A DNA stretch of 64,000 nucleotides from Ascidia mentula (Eukaryota > Chordata > Ascidiacea > Phlebobranchia > Ascidiidae), in NCBI GenBank assembly GCA_947561715.1, contig OX387203.1:3906001-3970000 (forward strand), read 5' to 3'. A program made the translations under genes and the position numbers. Numbering within the stretch: the first letter of the stretch is position 1; every line of letters begins with the position of its first letter. Positions 49,086-59,900 of this stretch are shown piece by piece. The notes beneath the pieces were generated by a model that saw nothing but the letters and a program-made list of their open reading frames with translations, was not told the origin of the DNA and did no database searches.

Positions 49086-51851
49086 CAGTACCATAAAGAT
49101 GTGAATATATTCAGTGGCTATGCTGATTTGCGTTTTCATGGTGACGATTATATTATCTACATAAACCATATCGGTTATATACACTAAACCACACCAAAAT
49201 ATCTAAGAAAATAGAATATGGTGCCCTGTATATGCAAGCTGAACCACACAACCTTAAGTTAAACTAAACACCAACAGCGATATTAAACTAAACTGACCTT
49301 TACGTGAATGTCTATGCTTTCCAACTGCTTTGCATCCAAAAGGCGCTGCTCATCAGATTAAAACGGGGAAGACGAGCTTATTGTACGACGTCACATGTCA
49401 AATGACGTAACGCCTCTTTTGGCGCTGCGATAATTGCAGGCAAAAATTTCAGGCTCGCTAATTCTCCGTTTGCTGCTATGTAACGGTGCATTGCCGAAAT
49501 ACCTCAGGAGTTAGTACTTGAACACTAGAGCCCGAGGCTTGAAATAGCTTTTAGTTGGCGGTTTGTTGTTATTCATTGTGGTATTTTCCGGTCGAAATCG
49601 CCCTGGTTTAAAGCAATTGCGCAATTTCTCTGGGAGGCATTTGTATGAATCACAGCGTTTTGTGTCAATTGCGCTCGGGCTTAGGTTTTAATATAGTCCA
49701 GACTGGATGTAGCACTGGGGCTCTACTGTCTCGATCTACATTATATTTACAGTTTATTTACGAGAACCGTGACATTTATACTACATATTTGCGTTGGACA
49801 GCGTTTACTGATTTTCCAAACAAAGAGCTATGATAATAAAACAAGCCAATTGTTTCATCATCCTTTTGTTGCGATGGTTGTAATGGTGTTCACTTCATTT
49901 CCATGCACTACTAATAGGAACATCTGGCTTCATGGTGTGTGATGACACATTTCTATATTCCTGGTGTCTCTGCAGTTTTGTGTTATTTGAAGAAGTGGTG
50001 AACATTCTTAAACAAACGCATTAAAGCTCAGTTACGACAGACTCGTGGTGCTTCTAGTTGTCATTAACCAGTGCTGAAAGTAAGCCAGAACGATAAACGA
50101 ATTCTTGCCGGTTTACACCGTTCCGATAAGATTTCAACGGCTGGTGTACCCCAAGTAGTTAAATTTAGTGAATTTATTCACTTTTTCAAGAGATTTCACC
50201 TTGTTATACGAAAACACAATCGTTAATATTTTCCTGTAGCTTCAATCGTTCCGGTAAGATTTTTTTTTTACTTTTTGACCTTGTCATTAACACTTAGTGT
50301 CAGGACTAATAAAGGCGCAACCGGCAACCCGCAATCCAATATATCTGTTATTGTGATGTTGCACTCCAAGAACGATTCAGCGGTCTAACCGCAGGCTATT
50401 GCACCGACCACACTATGGGTTTCCGTAATAAAAGGCCAGTTGCGTTAAGGATTCTGGAATCTTCCGAACCTGTCTGTGCGCAGTTGCCTGGCAACGAATT
50501 TGACCGCAGGGCTATTGGTGAGACAGAAAAACCTCTCCGACTGTATACTGTCCTTACATTCACTTCCAAAACATTTGCCCTTCGACGTCAACTGGAAATT
50601 TTTAGAATTATGATAGCTTCTCGTTCTGCTGTGTCACGCAAAAAAGTGGGGACACTAAAATATTGGCACAAGTTGAGCCCCATACAATTTTGTGGCTCTG
50701 CTGTGCCGGACTTATTGAAACCCCTCTCGTTTTGCATTTTTTTGGCAGAAATTTTAGTTTTCTATGTTTTGGGTTCAACGCTTAACGCCTTCAATTCAAT
50801 CTCAAGTGTTCTTAATTAGACGCGTTTACAAGTTCATATGGAGCTCTGATTAATAGTGTTGGAAAGTACATACTCTAAGGTCAAAAAAATCAAAACAGCT
50901 TTAACTTAACTCGATGAACTGAACCTCTCTTTCGCGGAAGGAAGTATACATCCTGAAAAAGTATTTTAAACCGTGAATGCTGTGGTTTCAACTGAATCTG
51001 AAATCAGACAAAAAATAAAATTCCACAAATTTTCCCGGTTTTATTAATATGTTGTTTATCCTTTATATCTAACAAATTATAATAAAATTCACAAACTAAC
51101 CAACTGCTATAGGCGAATGAATACTGGAAAATATAAGGGGCATATGAAATTACAACTAATTTTAAATGCTAAGTTTCTATCTGTGTCACGCACAACAACT
51201 AACGTTGGAAAAAAGTTGATTTCAGGAAGAAAATATTAAATATTGTTAATATTGTAGCGATTTTGTGCGTCATTATGCGGATGTAGTCATGTGTGTCCGT
51301 GTGTCTGGTGATGCATGTCGGTGTGTGTCTCGCTGATAATTAAGATCGGCCGGGGCGCAGTTAAATAAAAAGTGGCGGGCTGTTGCAAGGAGTGTTGGAG
51401 AGCCGTTATTGGCTGCACTATATTGGGCACTTTTAACGCACAGATAGTTATTTAAAAGCACATTTCAAAGTAACCATAAGAAGCACATAATAAAGATTTA
51501 CATAAGGCTGTTATGTAGGGCAAATGCTGAATCCCTGGAGGGGAATTACAATCGTGATAAAACCGCTTCTCGGAATCGAAGAAGAATGTCTTCAAACGGG
51601 TCCCAAGTGGAACCAAGAAAAAGATCGCATTCAGAAACCGGGACTGGTGAAAAACACGCCAGTTGCTTGAGCGCTGGAAAATAGAATGATTCAAACAAAA
51701 GTGGGGCGTGGAATTTAGCTAGAGAAAGGCGTACGTGGGGAATTGATTGCGCTGATTTTTGAGGTTTTATACAACGTTGTGCTGATTTAAACGTAAAATT
51801 TACCAGTGGTTACATTGCATCCAAGGCAAGTTCTCTGCGTTTTGTAAAGTT
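49086..51851. other. Intergenic region with repeat debris
   Basis: No supported gene. It holds two CRE-like sites (GACGTCAC 49387-49394, TGACGTAA 49403-49410) beside a short inverted repeat CGCC/GGCG. It also holds one copy of a dispersed repeat (50624-50733). A 134-codon frame at 50415-50819 runs through that repeat and is not considered a gene. Confidence 0.4.
50624..50733 (+). repeat. Dispersed direct repeat, copy A
   Basis: Shares blocks TGTGTCACGCAAAA, GTGGGGA, AATATTG, GAGCCC, CTGCTGT and CCCCTCTCGTT in the same order with 52371-52487. A third fragment (AATATTGGCACA) lies near 52091. Probably remains of a transposon. Confidence 0.6.
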
Positions 51852-51990
51852 ATGGTAAAGTTTTTACTATTAGCGGTGTTATTCCATTCCTCTGCAGTGA
51901 CCTCGGCAGGATTCAGGTGGCTGATCATAAAGAGATGGGTGTTGTTTCCCAGGAGGGGCGAAATCAACATAGGAAATGCCTGTTTTGCTG
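51852..51990 (+). CDS. Candidate first exon of a secreted protein
   Basis: The ATG at 51852 opens a strong signal peptide (MVKFLLLAVLFHSSAVTSA) followed by a cationic, aromatic stretch (GFRWLIIKRWVLFPRRG) and INIGNACFA. It runs directly into a consensus donor GTAAGTAAAG after a one-base partial codon. The only plausible next exon I can find (from 52213, after TATTTGCAG) adds 13 residues before a stop, which would give a basic secreted peptide of about 59 residues. That join is weakly supported. The gene would converge on the thrombospondin-repeat gene. No family recognised. Confidence 0.4.
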
Positions 51991-52370
51991 GTAAGTAAAG
52001 AAATTACATTGTGTCACGTACTACGCAATACGTAACTTTAATGAGGAATCCCCTTATTCATGATCCGTGCAACCTTTACCCAATCACAATATTGGCACAG
52101 AGGTGTCATAGATGGCGACTTTCCCCAGCATTTGAGAAAAATTTACCTCCCCTTATGAGTAGCAATGGTTAGAATTTGACTCAGTCATGGGGAATTCTAT
52201 GCGTATTTGCAGCCAAATACGTTTTTCTGCATGTATTGTCGATGTACGAATAAGCGTATATCCTCACAAAACTGTTTGCTGCTGATGATGGCAGGCATGC
52301 TGTGCTACGTAAAAGTTGCCCCCGACATTAATAGTATTTTCATGAAAAACCTATTGAAAAAGAAACCCCA

Positions 52371-52487
52371 TCTGTTGTGTCACGCAAAATGTGGGGATGC
52401 CAATATATTGAGCCCATTTTGACACTCCCTCTTTCCTACAATCGTGTGGGACCTGCTGTACCGCACAAAGGTTGCACCCCTCTCGTT
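52371..52487 (+). repeat. Dispersed direct repeat, copy B
   Basis: Second copy of the repeat at 50624-50733, in the same orientation and diverged, with small indels. Confidence 0.6.
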
Positions 52488-53677
52488 GGGTCTGGATGAT
52501 ACCGACTGTTAAGGGCCTTATTCGCCAAAAACATTGCTTTGTACACTTACTGATTGTTAGAAAAATCCCGGAAAGGTTTGGTGTAACCATGATGATAAAA
52601 TTTTTCTTGTCGGCCCTATCGCCCTTGTCGGCAACGAACACCTGCTCAATGCTGCACTTTGCCGTGTCGATTATGTTTGGGGAGTCGCATGTATACGGAT
52701 ATTGCAATACCTGCGCAATAATAACAGATAAGTTTTTGAAAACAAAATGTAGATGTAAAACCATTATAAAACGTAGCGTTGCTTTCATCGTTGTGATATT
52801 ATCTTTTACTTAATAAAGCGTTGCTTTTTCTTAATAATTTGAGCACATTAGAGCAAAAAAAATGATTTTTTGGCGAACCTGCATTTGGCGCAATCCTGGG
52901 TCGTTCAGGTAATGAAGGTTGTCCGTGTTGCAGCTCGATGTCGAATCTTTTCCGGCAAGCTTTAGTCCTACACGCGTATCTGAGTCTATGACCTCTTTCC
53001 ACTCGTTAATGAAACTGTAAAGGGATATTTGAATATTCTTGGGCCCCAACACTTCAACCTTTTTTCAGGGTATATATGACGAAGTGTGAAATTTCTAAAT
53101 GCCAAGGTACAAAAAACCGTTTCGGAGTTCCAAAAAGTCCTTGCTACCACGCGATTAACAAAATATCTCAAACGATCTTATGACTTTTTGCGCTCACTTG
53201 ACGGCGAATAGTTTTTGCCGAAAAAAGCTGGGAAAGTTGGCGGGGCTAAATAAAGGATTCCCAGTAAGAAAAGGTCCGGTCTGAAACAATTCCCGCTCCT
53301 TTGTAGAGCAATTGTCAACTTGTATGGATGGCTCCAGCACGAGTAATAGATCAATGTCAGGATCGTCGCAGCTCTCTATGATTTAAAAAAATACTAAAAT
53401 TGCAAATCCATGGGAAAAGTCAAGAGGAAATTTGCAATACTGATTGCTGCATTATTTGGCAAGCAATGGCATTCAAGTGCAGACACGAACACATATTGCA
53501 GAAAATGAAATCAAGAGGAATGTTGATGACAAAAGTTTGCAAATATCAAAACTGTTTCCCACTAAAAACGAATAGAACAAAAAAAAACACAGAGACGTAA
53601 TAATAATGTTTAATTGCTGGTATCTTTTTCGTATCAAAGATTATGCAGAGTTTTGATCTGTATTCTTAAAAAAATTA

Positions 53678-56063
53678 TTAAACCCTCGTAACATTTGCAA
53701 TAGTTCTATTTAAACAAATCTTGAACCCACTCGAGAATAAAACTGTGCCCACAAGCCAAAACCAACAATGTACATTTTATTTGGTTTAATAAATTAAATA
53801 CACACCTGACCGGGATTCGTGCCCAGGATATCCCGGGTTCAAATCCCGGTGTGGTCAAAAAAGATTTAAAAAAAAAAAAAAACACACCTCGATCAGTAAT
53901 ATCTTCACAAGGCGTCTCAATGGGTTGTTTGGTGCAATCTGGGAGAGCGTAGCCCGAATCCTGACAACTTCTCAAATTAAAGTATGACCCATTGCACACA
54001 TTGTCACACACCACTACCGACTCCGTATAAGAATTGCAAAGTTGCTCGTTACAAGGAATGTACTGTTGATAAATAAGAAAAAACGTGACTATATAAAAAG
54101 CAGTATTACATCAAAGCAATTATAGCAATAATCTATGGAGTGACAATTTGCTAAACACCTCCAGTCAAATAGACGCGCGGTCAAAATGGCATCACAAAAG
54201 CCTTTATTTGGTCTACTTAGACCAACATAATAAATGCAAAAGGGCTGGTTTAACATTTTCGGGATTTTTGGAAGGCAAGTTGTCGAAGATATTGGGTTTA
54301 CACACAACTTTTCCACTTTCATTGGGTCAATACCTCAAAGTAAGAGTTTTCCGTACACATGCTGTTGTTGACAACAGTTCTGTTCTGGAACATACAAGGC
54401 CTCGTTCGGTACTGAACTCCAGGACTGCAAGGGTTGGAACAGTTTCCAAAATCACCCCATCTACCCCAATGCACTGGGTCTGCCCCAACAGCTGTTGTAA
54501 ATATGAAATTTTCACAGACGTTTGTGAACATGTATTCAGGCAAAAATGATCACTTTATATGGTTTACAGCAGTAAACAAACATTTTTTTTTGGACTCTCT
54601 GGTTAACTGCAGAGACCTTGCCAAGCGCGCGGGGCAACTGAAATAATATAACTAATATTTATTATTGTCGTTTTACGAAATTATTTTTGCGTTCACAGGT
54701 GATGAAGTGCTATATTTCAAATCAAAAGAAAGCAAATGTATTTTTACAGTCGTCTTACCACAGTCTGACACGTTGCAATACTCGAGTATTTCCAAACACT
54801 CAGGTAAAATGGGCGAGGAATTATTGCACGTTTTCGTCACGATCTGATATCCGTTGCCACAAGTTTCAGAACAGTTCGAAACGTCACTAACGGTCAACGC
54901 GGCGCATTCGGAAAAGGTGCAGTCCTGGATCTATAAAGGTGGCATTTCTACATTTATCGTCACAACATCTATAGGTATATGTTTAAAACCAATAAACAAA
55001 AAACCCTAGCTGTTATCCCGTAATAGTTAAGCCTTGCTATTATTTTTCCTGTCTTTGCATTTGCTTGTTCGCCTTAGTGTGCGCTTATTCGCAACTAAGT
55101 CAGTTAGTTCACAGCATGATGAACACAGTAGTGTACGAAACGTTTGCTTATAACGATTAGCACGTTAGCTTTGCCTTTTCTATTCCGTGTAATCCACTCT
55201 AAGTTTTTCGAACCTAGCAAACCCTATTCCGCAACGTCCGCAAGTTATAGTTGTCAGCACTATATGGACATTACTTTCTTCTGAAGGTTTTTACAAAAAA
55301 TTAAAATAAGATTACACATTTACAAAGTGGCAGAAAAACAGAAGTTATTATTTTTTGCGAGTTTTACAGCCAAATTTCTACGTTAGAAAACCTTCCTACC
55401 AATGTGGCAGCAGCAGTTCCGCCAGGACAGTTCTCAGCAGGGACTTTCGTGTAGGGCGGACCCGCTATTTGACACGAACGGGTATGAACTCGATCCCCAG
55501 TCAGACAGCCACGAGATGGATTAGCTCTACAATCCCCGTATATATATTCCGACCAAGTGACGTTAAATGGACATGGAACCAAACACTCCATTGATTCGAA
55601 ATCGTTCCCGGGACAAATTCCGCCTCTGCGATTATGTAGAAATACAACTACAAAACGGGGTCACCAGTAAAGTAATCGCGTTGCTTATGAGGTGTGCCTT
55701 TTGAATATATTTAGGAGGAAAGACCAATGAATGGTTTTCACAAATTGTAATTGCCAACAAATAGCAACCAGTACCAGCCAACCACTATATGTTGGTTAAA
55801 TTGTTGTTACCCCACTTTAAAACAATGGGCATTTTAGTCGTAAAACTTACTGGCATTCCCTAATTCTAAACATGGATCCAGTTGTGCAAGCGTTTCCAAG
55901 ACAAGCGGACTGCATCCAGCCTGACCATTCTGCAATACACAAAAGCATTGCGTTCTGACAGAAACATTGTCCATATAAGGAGTCTCTTACGTGCGTATGT
56001 CGGAGTTCCAATGTAAATCACAACGACCAGGTAGAAAAAGAGAGATATCTTCCGTAACATCAC
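53678..56063 (-). CDS. Secreted thrombospondin type-1 repeat protein, 7 exons
   Basis: Exons from high to low: 55991-56063, 55851-55929, 55400-55625, 54759-54930, 54334-54491, 53888-54062, 53678-53742. All phases match, giving 315 residues. Exon 1 is a signal peptide (MMLRKISLFFYLVVVIYIGT) cut before QWSGW. About five TSR-like modules follow, with the usual tryptophan and cysteine pattern: WSGWMQSAC...C, TWSEYIYGDC...RTRSC-type, SNCSETCGNGYQ, HWGRWGDFGNCSNPCSPGVQ and VCDNVCNGSYFNLRSC. W-x-x-W motifs suggest C-mannosylation, and several N-x-S/T sites are present. There is no transmembrane segment or other domain, so it is probably an extracellular matrix or secreted factor built only of TSRs. 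The last exon (21 codons, ending NVTRV) is the least certain. Confidence 0.82.
53810..53889 (+). mobile_element. Short tRNA-derived SINE inserted at a splice donor
   Basis: The element body (about 53817-53867) ends GGTTCAAATCCCGGTGTGGT, a tRNA T-arm and acceptor end, followed by a poly(A) tail of about 15. It is flanked by target-site duplications ACACACCT at 53810-53817 and 53882-53889. On the minus strand the duplicated 8 bases read AGGTGTGT and include the exon end and donor (AG/GTGTGT) of the thrombospondin-repeat exon ending at 53888. The insertion therefore doubled a splice donor. Confidence 0.8.
55060..55190 (+). repeat. Dispersed repeat, family 2, second copy
   Basis: Related to 11006-11085: AGCATGATGAACACAG, GTGTACGAAACGT, TTGCT and CTTTGCCTTTTC occur in the same order. 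It lies in an intron of the thrombospondin-repeat gene. Confidence 0.5.
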
Positions 56064-56981
56064 TTGAGATTTTGCTCTTTAACTGTCCAACGTTACAATT
56101 TGTATCTTTACGTTACTACAATTATACGCTTATGAGACACCCTTGTTTTGTTGCAATGGTTATTATACGTGTGCTGTTATGTTTTGCGCCCGCTGCTCTG
56201 CTGAAAACGCCTCGAAGACGGAAACGACTAACGGAAAACAATGTTATTATTGTTAATATTGCGCGCGACGCCACACAACCAAAAAGCATTCGCCAACAAA
56301 CAATTTTTAGATATGGAGGTAGTATTCTAGCCTATAACCTAACCCATTTCGTAAATTCAATTCCTTTTGATATTCCAATGTAAAATCTAAATATGTTTTG
56401 CCGACGCGTCAAAATTACAATACTATCATTAAAGCTAGTTAAAAGAAGAAATGTAATTTAGGTTTAACGGCACTTGAAGTCCACGAGTCAAAAGAACGTG
56501 AAAAAATTGAATTAACATTTATTTGAAGCGAAGTTAAAAAATGTGAAATACACTTTAAGTTCGGTTAGAAAACTATTCACGGCAAAATAAGATCGTTGCA
56601 GCCTCATGGCAAAAAAATCGACATTTTTGTGTTTGGTAAAGCATTATTCTTTCCAAACCAACACACGTAAGTCGAATTAACAAACGAATTGACGAATTTT
56701 AAACGTTTAATACAGTGAGAAGTAAGTTTGGTAAATAGTAACACTTTACCACCATGCGTGGCCGGTAACAATTAGCTGGATAAATTACCACTGTTTAAAG
56801 GTGAAACAGTTTGTAAAAATGTGATCGTATAGAACAGATATTTCCTTCCGTTGCTGCTGGGTCGGCGAGTTCCAAGGACAAGCACTTTTGCCCGTGAAGC
56901 TGATATAGCCACAATCGCGCTGTATACGCCCCGGTTTTCGCTTGCTCTACGTCAACAACATACAGAATCTATCGGCTTCCT
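56064..56981. other. Gap between the TSR gene start and the MIOS 3' end
   Basis: Holds the promoter of the thrombospondin-repeat gene and the 3' UTR of MIOS (both genes on the minus strand). A possible minus-strand ATTAAA lies at 56706-56711. An 84-codon plus-strand frame (56132-56383) is not supported further. Confidence 0.45.
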
Positions 56982-59900
56982 TCAGCCTGTACACTGCGGA
57001 GAGCTTATATTGCAATTGCACTTGCAGTCGCTGACTGGACATTGCTTGAATTGCCTGGTGAAATGTGAATAGTATTTCACGTTAAATGTTGTGAATTGCT
57101 TCGTGTCTTCCAATTCGCCTGTTCTTCTGGCACAATTAAACATCTACTTCTATGAAGCCGACTCTAGTTAAACAGCAGGTAAAAAGTATGCGTTTAATTT
57201 TGCCAGAAGAGCAGATTAATTGAAATACAATATGCCTGGAAGCAATATGCATGTTGACTGACTTAAACCATTCCTGAAGGTGCCCGTGGTGGCCTCCGTG
57301 CTTGCACTTCATACACCATGATGACCAGCTGTCAAAATCTAAACAAAATAACTGTGTTTGGGGGTACTGGAAAAATGTTTGGAAATCTGTATGGTGGATG
57401 ACACTAGAAGTGTGAGAGCATGCGCTTCAGACCAAACGAGTTGCGCGTTTTGGCGAGAAGTTTATGCTGTGAGACGAAATGAATTTTTTTACTACTTGAA
57501 ATTGCGGAATGGGCACAGTATCGATCCACAATATAAAGATTGCTTTATGGCATTTAGGCTGTGTTATTGGTTGGTACAATTGTTTCAATTACAAATCGCT
57601 AAAATTCTATTTTAAGCAGATTCGAAATCTAGGCTAGCAACAGCATCCCTTTCTTAACTAACCTGTTTCCAGGGGTCTGGTGCCTGCATGTAGGGAACAT
57701 ACAGAACACCGTGGCAAAGGTTTTCGACAAGAGGGACAACTGGTTATCTGTGTAAATTGGAGGTATTGGTTGATTGAGTGTTGAGTTAAAAGCATAGTTG
57801 TTTTTTTACTACTCACGGGGCTCTGTGTCGCTAGGTTTCCGCTGAGCATGTAGCGACCTCTAGAGGATGGAACTGAGAAATAGGTTTTCGAATTAGCGCT
57901 ATGTGACAAAGGTTTAAAAATTCTAAACAGAATGCAATATAGCGGGCTGAACAATAACATGAACGCTTGACGTGAAACAGTTATACAATATATGAACAGT
58001 ATTGGGTTTTTCAGTACTCTGATTTAAAGGAGCTGCACGACATACGCTATATACATTGATGAGTAAAGTATACATTGAAAACGTACAACCTTCGCTCTTT
58101 GGAGTCAAAGCCTCCGGAACTTTTTCCCTGCTTTGCGCTTTACTTTGAACTGCGTCCATTAAACTGAAATCTGGTTCTGAACCTGTGTTCACACAACGTT
58201 TGTCGTAATCTACAATTCTCCCTTCGAAATACTACCTTTCTGCACATCTTTTTTTCGCTTTTACGGTTTATATAATGTACTAAATAACTTGTACAAAATG
58301 GAATTAGTGACGTATCATATGATAGTACTCTACACTATGTGTACGCCTTGCAGGCAATTTTTACTGCGTCATATTGAACGCTAATTCCAAGATAACTGAG
58401 TTTAAAGGATTTCACAACTTCAATTGTTTTTTCTTTTTTAACTGATAATATAAGCAATAGAACCAATGTTTTTTACAGTGAGATGAACACAGAGGGCCGC
58501 TGTTTCGACCTAGCTATGGTGTGACTATTTAGGTGTCTAGCCAGCTATTTAGCTGATAAGATCGTTAAAAGTCAAACTGTAACTGCACTAATAAGACCCG
58601 TTAGGTCGAAACAGTGGACCTGTCTGCAGCTCACTATAACTTTTAATGATTTGCCCATCTCCTCATATGCTACATGTCTAACTTTACGTAAGACCTTACG
58701 GGCTCAACTTACGGCGCTGCACTGGTGAGAACAACATAGCACATTTCTGCAAAATACGAGGACTTCGTTTAGGTGTGTTGAACACTTGTGGTGGCTTCCT
58801 GGGTGTACTGATAGACTGCTGTGATTGCTGACACTTCCTGGATGTAGATCTAAGATCACTTGAAGAGCTGTGTGAACGTGGACGAATACATTTCCCCGCT
58901 TCTGTGGTTTTAGCGGTTTAGAAAATAACCATTGTACAATGAAACTGTCTGAATGTTTGCAAACTGCGCCTGTTGTTGCAACAATTGTTGCTATAGTTTG
59001 CTTGCTACTGCAAGGCAGTAATACGACTTTAGGACTGAACTGTGCGGTGAGTTATATAAGTAATTGCACAACCAAAAGTTGTAAAACCAATCTAATTTCC
59101 AAAGGATATAATATCTTACGTTATTTAAAAACTTCAAAGCTCTTCTGCTAAAATTTAATTTGTCGACGTTTTAGCTTTGAATTTTTTGAATATTATGCCT
59201 GGTAGCGTTAGCAACAAAATATCTTACATCATGTTTGTTTCTGGCACAACAATCGAAGAATCCAGCAGTCATATCGTTGTCATACCGTATACTTTTTATC
59301 ACATGTAAGTCCCTTATTCGGATTAATGACACAGCACAACGATAAACAGAATAAAAGCATTTTAGATTGATCGTTGTCCAGTCATTAATAATTGAACAAT
59401 AATGCTAATTATTCCAACGTAGCAGCGTGGAAGCCAACAACCTTACCGACTACTTTGCTTGCGTTAATGATGCTCTTGTTGCAGTAATTACAGAAAACCA
59501 ATATCTGGGAATTGGGTTTGCGGGATCCAAGTGCTTTTGCCCATGCCATGTCAAATTTAACTCTTTCGTTGTAAAGCATCCAGCGATTTAACAACAGCGT
59601 GTAACTGCAACACACAAGGGTTTTTAATTAAGTGCCGGTACACGATATTTACAATAAGTTTGCGAAACGGCGACGGTGCGTTATCACTTGAAACAAAAGA
59701 TAGTTGTTTTGGTGAAATGGTTTGAAGTACGTTTTTCTCAGCTGTAACTAAAACATGTTGATGTGTGTCATGTTTACCAAGAAGACAACATACATAAATT
59801 ATTACGATAACGCGCATTCAGCCAAAAGGCTTTAACAAATCATTGCGTAATACCTTTCTTTCCAATGTAAAACAGGAACAGAGTTGAGCCGCATTCTATC

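Noticed and set aside
50355-50430. tRNA-like stretch on the minus strand (GGTCGGTGCAATAGC)
   Set aside because: Only a weak A-box-like match and no B box or cloverleaf.
53411-53600. Cys-containing frames that could be a downstream exon of the 51852 gene
   Set aside because: No acceptor with a pyrimidine tract and matching phase.
53815-53870. Intact tRNA gene
   Set aside because: Only the 3' half of a tRNA is present, followed by poly(A) and flanked by target-site duplications, so it is a SINE.
56132-56383. Plus-strand frame with hydrophobic start and KTPRRRKR
   Set aside because: Lies in the promoter of the TSR gene 69 bases from its start; no poly(A) signal or conserved feature seen.
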